64,000 nt of DNA from an uncultured Verrucomicrobiales bacterium (GCA_937928735.1 CALFVF010000012.1:62001-126000); one strand, 5' to 3'. Positions 46,097 to 56,016 are shown, counted from the first letter of the stretch. Notes: generated by a model not told the origin, from the sequence alone. Translations and numbers: made by a program.

Positions 46097-47248
46097 CTAG
46101 CGCTTCACGATCTTGTGAATTCTCCCATCGTGACTCACGAGATACATTTCACCATGGCTGTCCACACCATAGGAGCAAATGGTGGTGATTTTTCCATCTA
46201 AGCCTTCATTGAAGCGGTCTGTCCAGTCTTGGAATTCTGTGGCTTTGCCATTGTTCATGTGAATTGACCAAGTGCGGTGCCTGTTCCAGTCTGAGAAAAA
46301 ATAATGTCCTTGGAGCTCTTTTATAGATCCTTGGTAGACGACACCACCCGTGATAGAGAGACCTTCATTGTCCTTTGTGCCATGCTTGTAGACATAAACA
46401 GGCTCTGTGGTTGTAGATTGGGTCTGATTGAGATCATCGTATTTCGGGCGCTCTAGGAGGCCTTCATGGATTCTCCAGCCGAAGTTCGCTCCTTTGAGTT
46501 TCTGCTGCGGTAACCAGTTGATTTCTTCCCAGAGTTTTTGACCGACATCAGCAATGTAGAATTCGTTTTTTTCCAAATCCCAGAAACAGCGCCATGGGTT
46601 TCTCAGACCAAAGGCGTAGATCTCAGGCTGGGCAGGCTTATAGGTTGTGAATGGATTACCTTTTGTGGTGTAGGAGTCTTCACCGATTACATTGAGGCGG
46701 AGAATCTTGCCAAGTAGACTTGTTAGGTCTTGGGCTCTCGCTTTAGGGTCATCCCCTGAGCCGCCATCTCCCGTGGCGATGTAGAGAGCCTTATCTGGGC
46801 CAAAGCCTATCCAGCCACCATTGTGATTTCTAAAATCTTGCTTGAAGGTAAGTAGCTGCTTCATGCTGCTCTGCTTCGCTTTATTACCCTTGCCCTCATA
46901 GCGAAGGATTTCGGTATCACCTTTCGTGTTTGTTAGGTAGAGATAGAAGCGGCCATTCTTCTGGTAATCTGGCTCAAATGCCATTCCGAGAAGTCCTTGC
47001 TCGTTCATTCTGATTTTAATCTTATTGCGAATATCAAGAAAGGGTTCTTCGAGAAGAGTCTCAGATGTGGTGTCGTAGATGCGCACACGACCAGCCTTCT
47101 CGAGGATGAAAAGACGGGTCGAGTCCCCTGGGGCAGCTCCCAGCCAGACAGGTTGATCTAGTCCCTCAGAGAGAATGAGTTTAGCTCCTATGCTAGCATG
47201 TAGGGAGCTCGTCGTGAACATGCAGAGTAATAGTAGTAATCGCATCAT
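46097..47248 (-). CDS. PQQ-dependent sugar dehydrogenase-like beta-propeller (GSDH/YliI family)
   Basis: The 383-residue product has a signal peptide (residues about 1-18) and the six-bladed propeller of soluble aldose dehydrogenases: LDQPVWLGAAPGDSTRLFILEKAGRV at the start, then ALYIATGDGGSGDDP, YAFGLRNPWR and GANFGWRIHEG, all typical of the GSDH family. Family members oxidise sugars in the periplasm with PQQ. Many homologues in this phylum lack proven activity, so the substrate is open. Confidence 0.88.
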   Translation of the reverse strand: MMRLLLLLCMFTTSSLHASIGAKLILSEGLDQPVWLGAAPGDSTRLFILEKAGRVRIYDTTSETLLEEPFLDIRNKIKIRMNEQGLLGMAFEPDYQKNGRFYLYLTNTKGDTEILRYEGKGNKAKQSSMKQLLTFKQDFRNHNGGWIGFGPDKALYIATGDGGSGDDPKARAQDLTSLLGKILRLNVIGEDSYTTKGNPFTTYKPAQPEIYAFGLRNPWRCFWDLEKNEFYIADVGQKLWEEINWLPQQKLKGANFGWRIHEGLLERPKYDDLNQTQSTTTEPVYVYKHGTKDNEGLSITGGVVYQGSIKELQGHYFFSDWNRHRTWSIHMNNGKATEFQDWTDRFNEGLDGKITTICSYGVDSHGEMYLVSHDGRIHKIVKR

Positions 47249-47357
47249 GGCGGCTACTATAATGCGTCTTTACCCAATTGCAATGAAGAGGTCAGTTCTT
47301 CAGATATTCATTAAACTGTCTACTTTCAAGACCCTAGATATGGCTTGTTGAGAGGAT

Positions 47358-47393
47358 AAAAAAAACTCGATGCCAGCGCGTGTGACATCGAGT
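47358..47393 (-). terminator. Rho-independent terminator of the aminotransferase gene
   Basis: ACTCGATG (47365-47372) and CATCGAGT (47386-47393) form a perfect 8-bp stem extended by CA/TG after one mismatch; eight T follow on the minus strand. It lies 63 bp after the stop at 47456. Confidence 0.88.
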
Positions 47394-47455
47394 AAAATGT
47401 GTGTTCCAGATGACCTAAATCAGAGAACCTATACTGTTCTACTGATCTAGAGTGA

Positions 47456-48538
47456 TTAGGCGGAGAGAAACTCAGGAATCACGTCATCAAGAGCTGTGAT
47501 AAGTTCCTGAATGGATTCTTCCGTTTCATTACCCATGTTAGAGATACGGAAGGTGATTCCCTTGATCTTTCCGTAACCACCATTAATGAGGATATTGTGT
47601 TTCGCGCGCACAGCTTTCACAAAGCCTGGGACATCTAGATTACCAGCCTTGAAGGTAACGAGAGTCTTTGACTGAGCTCCCTCAGGGGCGATGTTTTCGA
47701 GGCCGTGCTTGGCACCCCATGCTTGGATCATGGCATTGAGTTTAGCGTGGCGCGCGTAGCGGTTTTCGAGACCTTCCTCAATGATGCTATTAACCTTCTC
47801 ACGCAGGGCGTAAATGAGGGCGATCGCTGGAGTCGATGGCGTGTTGTTTGCCTTATCAGCTTTCGCAAACTCTAGGAAATCAAAATAATATCCGCGGTCT
47901 GGAGTGGTTGCGGCGCGCTCAAGTGCTGCTTCAGAGACGCCAAAAATGGAGAGACCTGGAGGTAGCGCGAGTGCTTTTTGGACACCAGCAAGAAGAACAT
48001 CGATCCCGAGCTCATCCATCGGAGTCGCTACTGCGGAGAATGAGGACACAGTGTCGACGACAAGGAGAACACCCTCGAAGCTCTTCACCACTTCTGCAAT
48101 TTCCTTGAGAGGATTGAGCACACCAGTGGAAGTTTCATTGTGAACGAGTGTCACAGTGTCAAAGCCACCTTCTTCGAGCTTGGCTTTCACGGCAGCAGGA
48201 TCAATCGCCTCACCCCATTCTACCTGGATTTTCTCAGCGTCTTTGCCGCAAGCTTTAGCGACTGAGAACCACTTGTCAGAAAAAGCTCCACAGCAGAGGT
48301 TAAGCACCTTCTTCTGCACTAAGTTACGAATAGAGGCCTCCATCACACCCCATGCAGATGAGGTAGAGAGAAAGACATTATTGGATGTGCCAGCAATTTG
48401 CTTGAGAGCAGGCTGTACACTAGCGTAGAGAGCCTCGAAGTCGGCACCGCGGTGGCCGATCATGGGCTCAGCCATGGCACTGTATGTTTCTTTAGAAATC
48501 TCGACTGGTCCTGGAATATATAATTTTGGCAGACTCAT
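47456..48538 (-). CDS. Class V aminotransferase (serine-pyruvate/alanine-glyoxylate type)
   Basis: The 360-residue product is a fold type I PLP enzyme of class V. The PLP lysine is K188 in AGVQKALALPPG, and the pyridine-nitrogen Asp is D162 in VDTVSS. The N-terminal YIPGPVEISKETYSAMAEP is typical of serine-pyruvate and alanine-glyoxylate aminotransferases, and of the class V phosphoserine aminotransferases found in some bacteria. The natural amino donor and acceptor cannot be decided from the sequence. It is followed by a strong terminator. Confidence 0.88.
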   Translation of the reverse strand: MSLPKLYIPGPVEISKETYSAMAEPMIGHRGADFEALYASVQPALKQIAGTSNNVFLSTSSAWGVMEASIRNLVQKKVLNLCCGAFSDKWFSVAKACGKDAEKIQVEWGEAIDPAAVKAKLEEGGFDTVTLVHNETSTGVLNPLKEIAEVVKSFEGVLLVVDTVSSFSAVATPMDELGIDVLLAGVQKALALPPGLSIFGVSEAALERAATTPDRGYYFDFLEFAKADKANNTPSTPAIALIYALREKVNSIIEEGLENRYARHAKLNAMIQAWGAKHGLENIAPEGAQSKTLVTFKAGNLDVPGFVKAVRAKHNILINGGYGKIKGITFRISNMGNETEESIQELITALDDVIPEFLSA

Positions 48539-48699
48539 TATGAGAGTGAGGTAGCGCAGCGAGCTCTCTCTTGCAATACTGGATTAGTTGAATTTCGTCA
48601 GAATGTGGCCGCAGAAACTCCATTGGAGAGTGGCTGGCGAGAATAAGCGTGATCTGGGTGAAAAGAAGTCAAATTAGGATCGAAGAGTGCCTCTAGAAG

Positions 48700-49905
48700 T
48701 TAGTAGGCGTCTTCTTCTTCCTCTCGGCGGTCTTTGATCTGGGCGAGTGTCCAGTGGTACTCTTCTGCGAGCTGGTCTTCGATATTGCGCTGCATATTAT
48801 CAGGGAGGACACCCCAAGTGTAGGTCTCCATTTCCAAGTGTCGGCAAGCTTCGGGTAAAATAGCGAGAATCTCAAAAATGTCCTCTACATGACTACGGGT
48901 CGAGCCCATGGGTGACAAGGGGTTGGCATAGAGAGGGATATGAAAATGCACTCGAGTTTCTGTGAGACTCTCGATGAGCTGCGGAATCATCTCTATGGTT
49001 TGAAAAAACTCTGGTAAATCACGGTAGCGAGTGATGGTGCCGGCTTTATCTTTGGTGATGACTTGGTGCAGGTAGGTGGGTTCTTCAAATTGCTTGAGCA
49101 GCTGCAGTGCCTCTGGATGCTGAAGATCAATGGTTAGAGCGTTGGAGAGGTGGATTTTTGAAATACGCAGCCCAGCCTCAGCAAGAGCTGCGAGGGATTC
49201 TTTCGCATTCTCAAATTCCAGCGCGAAGTGGCATGAGTCGTAGTTAATGCCGATGTGCTGATAAATCAGCTCAGGATCTGGTGCCCATGCGAGAAAACGT
49301 GCAAAGAACTCAAGAGTTTCCTCCGTGTTTTCAAAATGTCCCAGAGGCTCTGGCTCAAGTCCTAGGTGGAGGTCTTTCCCTGTTTGTTTTGCGAGTTGGG
49401 AGATATGCTGGGCGCATTGATAGAGTAGGTGAAACATCTCGGTTTCATCCGCCTCGAATTCTTTAAATGACCCGGGAAGTGAAGAGACAGAGCCGCCGCA
49501 GTCCTTTGGGCAAAGTTGGGCGATGATGTCAAAGAGCTGGCAAGTGTAGTCGAGGCGTTGCAGGGAAGTCCAGTCTGGGAGATAGACATTTTCTTTCACA
49601 CTGGTGTCGTGGAATTTTCCATAGGGGAAGCCATTAATGGTGAAGACATAGCAATTCTCGTCTTTGAGCCACTGCTGGAATTCCTCAAGGTGATTCTCCT
49701 TGAGAAGCTCCTTGGCAGCCTGAGCGGAAAGCCTGAGCCCAATAGCAAAGGGTTCTATTAGGAAAGATTCTTTTTGAGTGGTTTGGAGAACTTTATCTCG
49801 GACAGCAAGGGTGTGGATTTTGAGAGCTTCCCAGGTTTCCGCCCAGCTCTCAGCAGGGTGGATATTGGTGCAGTAGGCGAGATGGTTGATGTCATTGAGT
49901 TTCAT
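48700..49905 (-). CDS. eboE: EboE-like metabolite traffic protein (TIM-barrel)
   Basis: The 401-residue product resembles the EboE family: HLAYCTNIHPAESWAETW near the N terminus, the IGLRLSAQAAKEL segment, and GFPYGKFHD, in a sugar-phosphate isomerase/epimerase-like TIM barrel. EboE is encoded in multi-gene eboABCDEF clusters that move unknown precursors from cytoplasm to periplasm in algae and diverse bacteria. Here no other ebo gene is next to it, so it may act with a distant cluster or alone. Metal-binding His and Glu residues of the barrel are visible in GINYDSCHFALEFE. Confidence 0.8.
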   Translation of the reverse strand: MKLNDINHLAYCTNIHPAESWAETWEALKIHTLAVRDKVLQTTQKESFLIEPFAIGLRLSAQAAKELLKENHLEEFQQWLKDENCYVFTINGFPYGKFHDTSVKENVYLPDWTSLQRLDYTCQLFDIIAQLCPKDCGGSVSSLPGSFKEFEADETEMFHLLYQCAQHISQLAKQTGKDLHLGLEPEPLGHFENTEETLEFFARFLAWAPDPELIYQHIGINYDSCHFALEFENAKESLAALAEAGLRISKIHLSNALTIDLQHPEALQLLKQFEEPTYLHQVITKDKAGTITRYRDLPEFFQTIEMIPQLIESLTETRVHFHIPLYANPLSPMGSTRSHVEDIFEILAILPEACRHLEMETYTWGVLPDNMQRNIEDQLAEEYHWTLAQIKDRREEEEDAY

Positions 49906-50281
49906 AGTGTCAAATTCGTCTGTCGCAAGATTACAGGGTGTGTGAAAAAGAAAAGACGCTTCTACTGGTTCTTAAAAAATAGAAATTCTTTCCTTTTTCT
50001 ATGGACAATTCTCCTACGTGATGCTTAACTAATTCTCAGCCACCTTGAGGCTAATAAAGCAAAACGACACACACACTTGGGGGATGGAGAGTTTCAGCTC
50101 TCCATCCCTTTTTGCTTCCCATAGAGAGACTCTTCAATCGTTCTCACGTTCTCATTTCTCAATAACGCATAAAGTAGAGGTTCATTAGAAAAGGGAGGTG
50201 GATGTCTGGCTCATCGTTTAGAAACGGAGTGAAACACAGAGTTCAATTTCTGTGACAATGTCTTGGGAGAATGAACAATGA
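49906..50281 (+). other. Intergenic region holding an orphan terminator and possibly a small RNA
   Basis: There is no credible protein gene on either strand here. The main feature is a strong plus-strand terminator at 50081-50113. The nearest upstream plus-strand gene is more than 5 kb away, so the terminator must end either a small RNA starting in this region or an attenuated hrpA leader. No -10/-35 pair is convincing. Confidence 0.4.
50081..50113 (+). terminator. Strong rho-independent terminator with no same-strand gene upstream
   Basis: GGGATGGAGAG (50081-50091) and CTCTCCATCCC (50098-50108) make a perfect 11-bp stem with a 6-nt loop, followed by five T. The minus strand has no U tract after the stem, so it acts on the plus strand. 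Confidence 0.85.
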
Positions 50282-53200
50282 ATGGTAGTGAACTCAGAGC
50301 CAAGGCACGCATTCACCATCATGGAAGCATTAGGAGACAATTCATACCCAGATTTACCAGTATCCAAAGAGCGCAAACGTATCTTAAGTGCGCTGGAGTC
50401 GAACCAAGTGATCGTGGTCGTGGGGGATACTGGCTCAGGGAAGACCACTCAGCTACCCAAGATGGCACTGGAGCTCGCGAATCAAAAGGGGCTAAAACAC
50501 GGCCGTGTGGGCTGTACCCAACCTCGCCGCATTGCCGCGGCGAGCGTCTCCAAGCGAGTGGCCGAAGAGCTCTCCGTACGCGTCGGGGAAGAAGTCGGCT
50601 ATCACGTGCGTTTCCAAGAAACCTATAGCAAGCAGACGAAGCTCAAATTCATGACAGACGGGATCTTGCTGGCTGAGACGCAGGGAGACCCAATGCTGAA
50701 GCAATACCATACAATCATCATCGATGAGGCGCATGAGCGTAGCTTAAATATCGACTTTCTCTTAGGCTATCTAAAGAGTTTGCTCAAGAAGCGGCGCGAC
50801 CTGAAAGTCGTAATCTCCTCAGCCACCATGGACGCGGGGAGTTTTTCCGAATTCTTTGGCGGCGCTCCAGTGGTTAACGTGGAGGGAAGAACCTTTCCTG
50901 TGGAGACACACTATTTACCACGGACCAATGAAGAAGACCTACCACGCCACATCAGCCGAGCTCTTGAGTGGATTTCCAAAACAGATGCCCTCGGGGACGT
51001 CTTAGTCTTTCTGCCAGGGGAGCGAGAAATTCGCGAATGTGCGGATGTCTTGGAGGGAAGAAATTGGCGCAATACCGAAATACTCGCACTCTTTGCACGT
51101 CTTGGGCTACAGGAGCAGCAGCGCGTCTTTCAGCCCCAAGAAGGTAAACGGCGAGTCGTACTTGCCACCAACGTGGCAGAAACTTCACTCACGATCCCGG
51201 GCATTGTCTATGTGATTGATACAGGGACGGCACGCGTGAATCGCTGGAATCCCGCCCGCCAGATTCAGAGACTGCAGATTGAGAAAATTTCCCAAGCCAG
51301 TGCTCGCCAGCGCAAGGGTCGCTGCGGCAGGGTCTCAGAGGGAATCTGTGTGCGCCTGTACGAAGAAGATGATTTCCTAGAGCGCCCCGAATACACAGAT
51401 CCTGAGATACGGCGCTCATCACTCGCAGGCGTGATCCTCAGAATGAAAGCACTGCGCTTACCTGAGATCAGCGAATTCCCCTTTCTGAATCCACCATCCT
51501 CCAAGCACATTAGTGAAGGCTACAGGACACTGCGTGAAATCGGCGCGCTCGATGAGATCGATGAATTGACAAATATGGGCCGCGATATCGCACGCCTGCC
51601 TGTAGAGCCTCGACTGGCACGCATTTTGTTAGAAGCGCAGCAGCAGAGGTGTTTGCCAGAGCTCTTAGTAATCGTGTCTGGCCTCAGTGTGATGGATCCA
51701 CGTGAGCGCCCAGCAGAGAGGCAGAAAGAGGCGGATGAAGCCCAAAAGATATGGAATGATAAAGAGAGTGATTTCATGTCCATTCTCCATATGTGGACGA
51801 GTCTCACGGAGTGCCGATCAGGCGGGAAGTGGCAGCGCAATCAGCTGCGCAAACTCTGTAAAAACCGTTATCTGAATTTCCGCAGAGTGCTCGAATGGGA
51901 TAATCTCAGGCGTGAGCTCACCTCTCTGGGGCGTGATGTCTTTCACTGGCCAAAGCAAGAGCTTGCCCCCAAGTCCACACAGTGGGCGAGTTATGAGGTG
52001 ATTCATAAGACCTTACTCACTGGCATGCCCAAGCAGATCGGCCTCTTCGAGCGAAAGACAAAAAGCTATAAGGCCACTCAGGGTGGCGAGTTCGCTATAT
52101 TCCCAGGCTCAGGGGTCTTTGGCCAAAAGCGAATCGAGTGGATTCTCGCCTTTGAGATGGTGGATACCTCTCGCCTGTGGGCGCGCAGAGTCGCCGCAAT
52201 TCAGCCAGAATGGGTGGAGGAAGTCGCCCCGCACTTATGCCGCAAGCGCTACCACAGTGCCAGCTGGGATAAGGGGCAGGGGGCTGTGTACGGGAAAGAG
52301 AATATCCAGTGTGGGCAGCTCACTTTGATAGCGAATCGTAAGGTGCACTATGGTCGTGTGGACGCGAAGCTGGCGCGCAGTGTGATGATTCGAGATGGCC
52401 TCTTAGTGGGTGAGATCAAAGGTCAATTCGCTTTCTCGGGGCGAGTGAAAGAACTGAGAGAAGAAGTTGCTAGTATGGAGCAGAAGCTACTGCGCGTGGA
52501 TGGTATCTGGTCAGATGAGGCGCTCCTGGACTTTGTGGAGAAGCATCTGCCAGACTACATATGTACGGAGAAATCGCTGAAAAAATGGCTCTCAAAGAAG
52601 AATCATGAAACCCTGTTTTTACCAAGTCTCTCTGATGTTATCTATGAAGACACAGAAGAACTCGCCCTCGAAGACTACCCCGATGAGCTCTCCCATGGTG
52701 AGGACACCTACACACTCTACTACAATGCCAATGCCGGGGACTGGGACTACGGGGTAACGATCGCACTCTATCTAGATCAGTTGGGCAGTCTGCCAAGCTG
52801 GCTACCCAGCTGGGGAGTACCTGGGCGCCTAGAGGAGCGCGCACTACTTCTGATTCGTAGCTTGCCTAAGGCGCAGCGCGTGGCCTGTCATCCTGTGGCG
52901 CAGAGTGCAGAAGCCTTTGCGAGTGAGTGGCTCGGGAAAGCACCCAGTGGAGAAATGTTAGATCGTCTTGCGGAGTTTCTCCAGCAGAAAACAGGGATGC
53001 CAATTGAGTCCTCCATGTTTCAGCCTGATCGCCTGCCAGAGGAGTTTGTCACAAAAATCTGGGTGTGTGATACCGAGGGGAATGAACTAGCAAAAGGAAC
53101 TAGTGTACTCAGTCTGAGAGAAGAGTTAGGCCAGCTCATCACCAGCCACTTTGAGGAGTCCACAGGCCAAGAATGGGTGCAGAGTGGTATGAAGTGCTGG

Positions 53201-54025
53201 GAGGCGCCAGCACTTCCTGCGTCTATTGATACCCCTAGAGGAAGTGCTTATCCAGCACTGGTGGATGAGGGTACCACTGTGGGTGTTAAGGTCTACGCGG
53301 ATGAAGAGAAGGCCAAGCTGTCTCACAAGGAAGGAGTCATTCGCCTCTATCTTCTCGAATGCGCCCAGCACGTGAAGTACATGCTTAAGAACATGCCTCT
53401 GGGGATAGAGACAAAGATGTATTTGCCATTGTTAGGAGAGAAAGGAGTATTGATACAGGACGTACTGCACCTAGCGATCGAGGGGGCATTGGGTGCTGTG
53501 TTGCCAAGAGATAAGGAGAGCTTTCAGAAGTCTTGTGACCAAGTCAGGGGAGATCTCCACTCCAGTCTCTGCGAGCTCGCAGAGTGGCTAGAGAAAATGA
53601 TAGGGAGTTATCGACGCATTGAGGAGGTGTTAGAGAGCCAGCGGGGTGATGCCAATAAAGAGGAGATAAGAGAAGATATTGAGGAAGAAATTCGCTGGTT
53701 GCTGCGAGCAGGCTTTATGAAGCAGGGCGGCTGGCATGGGATCAAACAATACCCTAGGTACTTCCAGGCGATCGAGGAGCGCCTCGAGCGTCTCGAGAGT
53801 TTACCCATTCTGCGTGATTTAGAAAAGATGGATCGAATCTGTGAGCTGTGGATACCGTGGTACGCCTACTGGAGAGAATCTCCAGAACGACCACAGGCGA
53901 ATTCAATTGGATTTATGTTAGAAGAGCTCAGAGTGATCCAGTTCGCTCCAAATACACCCTCGGTGAAAAAAGTGTCTACAAAATCTGTTCGCAAAAAACT
54001 AGAGAGCCTCGGTGTCATCGCGTAG
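50282..54025 (+). CDS. hrpA: ATP-dependent RNA helicase HrpA
   Basis: The 1247-residue product is a full-length HrpA, close to the 1300 residues of the E. coli protein. It has a DEAH-box core with Walker A GDTGSGKT at 48-55 and DEAH at 148-151, SSATMD, and the QGRC-type motif VI with RKGRCGRVSEG, followed by HA2, OB-fold and a long C-terminal DUF3418 region. It remodels RNA, including ribosome or mRNA processing complexes. The annotated ATG 50282 may be replaced by the ATG at 50321, which begins closer to the conserved core. Confidence 0.96.
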   Translation: MVVNSEPRHAFTIMEALGDNSYPDLPVSKERKRILSALESNQVIVVVGDTGSGKTTQLPKMALELANQKGLKHGRVGCTQPRRIAAASVSKRVAEELSVRVGEEVGYHVRFQETYSKQTKLKFMTDGILLAETQGDPMLKQYHTIIIDEAHERSLNIDFLLGYLKSLLKKRRDLKVVISSATMDAGSFSEFFGGAPVVNVEGRTFPVETHYLPRTNEEDLPRHISRALEWISKTDALGDVLVFLPGEREIRECADVLEGRNWRNTEILALFARLGLQEQQRVFQPQEGKRRVVLATNVAETSLTIPGIVYVIDTGTARVNRWNPARQIQRLQIEKISQASARQRKGRCGRVSEGICVRLYEEDDFLERPEYTDPEIRRSSLAGVILRMKALRLPEISEFPFLNPPSSKHISEGYRTLREIGALDEIDELTNMGRDIARLPVEPRLARILLEAQQQRCLPELLVIVSGLSVMDPRERPAERQKEADEAQKIWNDKESDFMSILHMWTSLTECRSGGKWQRNQLRKLCKNRYLNFRRVLEWDNLRRELTSLGRDVFHWPKQELAPKSTQWASYEVIHKTLLTGMPKQIGLFERKTKSYKATQGGEFAIFPGSGVFGQKRIEWILAFEMVDTSRLWARRVAAIQPEWVEEVAPHLCRKRYHSASWDKGQGAVYGKENIQCGQLTLIANRKVHYGRVDAKLARSVMIRDGLLVGEIKGQFAFSGRVKELREEVASMEQKLLRVDGIWSDEALLDFVEKHLPDYICTEKSLKKWLSKKNHETLFLPSLSDVIYEDTEELALEDYPDELSHGEDTYTLYYNANAGDWDYGVTIALYLDQLGSLPSWLPSWGVPGRLEERALLLIRSLPKAQRVACHPVAQSAEAFASEWLGKAPSGEMLDRLAEFLQQKTGMPIESSMFQPDRLPEEFVTKIWVCDTEGNELAKGTSVLSLREELGQLITSHFEESTGQEWVQSGMKCWEAPALPASIDTPRGSAYPALVDEGTTVGVKVYADEEKAKLSHKEGVIRLYLLECAQHVKYMLKNMPLGIETKMYLPLLGEKGVLIQDVLHLAIEGALGAVLPRDKESFQKSCDQVRGDLHSSLCELAEWLEKMIGSYRRIEEVLESQRGDANKEEIREDIEEEIRWLLRAGFMKQGGWHGIKQYPRYFQAIEERLERLESLPILRDLEKMDRICELWIPWYAYWRESPERPQANSIGFMLEELRVIQFAPNTPSVKKVSTKSVRKKLESLGVIA

Positions 54026-54074
54026 CGTCAGTATTCGAGGTTGAGTTTGTCAGGCTCTGTGCTACATCGAGCGC

Positions 54075-54395
54075 ATGGAATTCTCGAACGTTACAGCAAA
54101 AGCGACAGCGAATATTTATTTTGAAGGGAAAGTGGTGTCTCACCAAATCATTCTCGCAGATGGTCAGACAAAGACCATGGGAGTGATCTTTGCTGGTGAC
54201 TACCACTTTGGCACGGAGCGCGCTGAGCGCATGGAAATCACTGAGGGGAGTTGTAAGGTGAAGCTGGATGGATCTGAGGAAGTGCAGAGCTATGAGGGTG
54301 GTACGTACTTCGATGTGCCAGCGAACTCAGGCTTTTCCATCGAGGTGGCTACAGGAGTCTGTCAGTATGTCTGCTCCTACATTGACGCTTCCTAG
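54075..54395 (+). CDS. ppnP: Pyrimidine/purine nucleoside phosphorylase
   Basis: The 106-residue product matches the PpnP (DUF1255, YaiE) family, a small cupin-fold enzyme that phosphorolyses diverse nucleosides. Family features include the GVIFAGDYHFGT block, the AERMEITEGSCKV strand pair and the PANSGFSIEV C-terminal region. The gene follows hrpA by 49 bp on the same strand and precedes uppP. Confidence 0.95.
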   Translation: MEFSNVTAKATANIYFEGKVVSHQIILADGQTKTMGVIFAGDYHFGTERAERMEITEGSCKVKLDGSEEVQSYEGGTYFDVPANSGFSIEVATGVCQYVCSYIDAS

Positions 54396-54506
54396 TCGCT
54401 ATTGGGCAACATGAAAACCCCCTTGCACTTCCTCATAGAGCCGATAGGATTTCCGCTCGCGGTAAGTGAGTGGCAGGAGTAGCTCACGAGCTGAGAACAC
54501 ACGAAT

Positions 54507-55349
54507 ATGTCTATCTGGAATGCGATTATTGTAGGAGTGGTACAGGGATTGGCTGAGTTTTTGCCGATATCTTCTTCTGGCCACATTGTACTCACACAGT
54601 TTCTGCTAGGAATCCGTGAGGAAGGTGCAGAGTTTCAGCCCGATTTGGGGTTTGAGGTGATCTTGCATGTGGGTACACTTTTGAGTGTCTTAATCTTCTT
54701 TCGCAAGAGCTTGCTGAACCTCTGCTGCTCCCTCTACACGGCCTCAATGAAGGAAGAGCGTAAGATGATCCTCTGGCTCGGAGTCGCGACAGTGCCCGCG
54801 GTGATTGCCGTGAAGTTATTCCAGGATCAGTTCGAGTCTGCCTATCAGTCTCCTTTTTTAGTGTCGGGGCTGCTTTTAGTCACTGGTGCGCTACTCTTTG
54901 TGCCGAGATGGTTAGCCGGGAAAGCGCAAGAAATTGGCCTGAAGAGCTCAGTGATTATGGGCTGTGCTCAGGCTCTGGCGATTCTGCCTGGAATCTCGCG
55001 CTCAGGCTCAACCATTGCCGCAGGACTAGTCTCTGGGGTGAAGCCAGAAAAGGCGGCGGAGTTTTCTTTTCTCATGTCGATTCCCGCCATTTTAGGCGGT
55101 GTTGTCCTGACGCTCAAAGACCGCGTGGAGGTTAATATGGAGGAAGGTTCTGCTATCGGTGAGGCTCTGAAAGAAGCCTGTTTGTCCTGTCTCAGTGCCT
55201 CTTATGTGAGTGGTGCTCTGGCAGCGGCCATTGTGGGATTACTTGCTATTTATTTAGTCATGGGAGCTGTGAAGAAGGGGAAGTTAGAGTACTTTTCTTA
55301 CTATTGTTTTCTCGCAGGAATTTCTGGGATGATTTATTTTTCACGCTAA
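54507..55349 (+). CDS. uppP: Undecaprenyl-diphosphatase
   Basis: The 280-residue product is UppP/BacA, the inner-membrane phosphatase that recycles undecaprenyl diphosphate for cell-wall synthesis and confers bacitracin tolerance. The two catalytic motifs are intact: GVVQGLAEFLPISSSGH at about residues 8-24 and LPGISRSGSTIAAGL near 163-177, with about eight membrane helices. An M23 peptidase gene follows after 16 bp, a possible envelope operon. Confidence 0.97.
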   Translation: MSIWNAIIVGVVQGLAEFLPISSSGHIVLTQFLLGIREEGAEFQPDLGFEVILHVGTLLSVLIFFRKSLLNLCCSLYTASMKEERKMILWLGVATVPAVIAVKLFQDQFESAYQSPFLVSGLLLVTGALLFVPRWLAGKAQEIGLKSSVIMGCAQALAILPGISRSGSTIAAGLVSGVKPEKAAEFSFLMSIPAILGGVVLTLKDRVEVNMEEGSAIGEALKEACLSCLSASYVSGALAAAIVGLLAIYLVMGAVKKGKLEYFSYYCFLAGISGMIYFSR

Positions 55350-55365
55350 CTCTACACTGAAGTCG

Positions 55366-55998
55366 ATGTTGATGCGTTTATGGATAGTCTGTTTTCTCGT
55401 GTGCTATAGTGGCTCAGTGATACAGGCGGCGTCTGTGAAGTTGGCAGATGGCTTTGACTTTCCTGTTGGTAAACCAGATGCCAAGAAGTACTACAAAGCA
55501 CGCGGCATGCGCCTGCGACCTCCCGTGCACTTTGGCGAAGACTGGAATGGCAAGGGTGGTGGAAACACCGACTTAAATGACCCTATCTATACTTGTGCCA
55601 GCGGGATCGTGGTGTTTGCCCATGATTGTCGAGGAGGTTGGGGGCGTGTGCTGATCATACGCCACGCCTACCGTGGTAGTGATGGGAAAGTGAAGTACTG
55701 TGATTCTCTCTATGGACATCTTCGCACGATGTCTGTGAAACTCGGTGATACTGTTGAGCGTGGTCAGCAAGTGGGCACTATGGGTAATAACAGAGGGATG
55801 TATGCCGCCCACCTGCATTTCGAAATTCGCCATAACCTCTCCATTGGAATGCACCGAGAGAGTGTGCCGCGCAATACCACCAATTGGGCAGATCCGACAG
55901 GCTTCATACGCAAGCACCGAACCCTAAAAAGCGGGTTTAAGAAGGTGAAATTACCAATGGGAACATTTAAAGAGTACAAGGGCTCAAAAGGACTCTAA
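55366..55998 (+). CDS. Secreted M23-family (LytM-like) metallopeptidase
   Basis: The 210-residue product has a signal peptide (residues 1-21, ending QAA) and a LytM domain. The zinc site appears as H55 and D59 (VHFGEDW) and the H149-L-H151 pair (AAHLHFEIR), with H118 in LYGHLRT as the catalytic His. It probably cuts peptidoglycan crosslinks or is a regulator of amidases. It follows uppP and precedes a nuclease gene by 18 bp. Confidence 0.92.
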   Translation: MLMRLWIVCFLVCYSGSVIQAASVKLADGFDFPVGKPDAKKYYKARGMRLRPPVHFGEDWNGKGGGNTDLNDPIYTCASGIVVFAHDCRGGWGRVLIIRHAYRGSDGKVKYCDSLYGHLRTMSVKLGDTVERGQQVGTMGNNRGMYAAHLHFEIRHNLSIGMHRESVPRNTTNWADPTGFIRKHRTLKSGFKKVKLPMGTFKEYKGSKGL

Positions 55999-56016
55999 AA
56001 CTTAATTTTCAAATCT

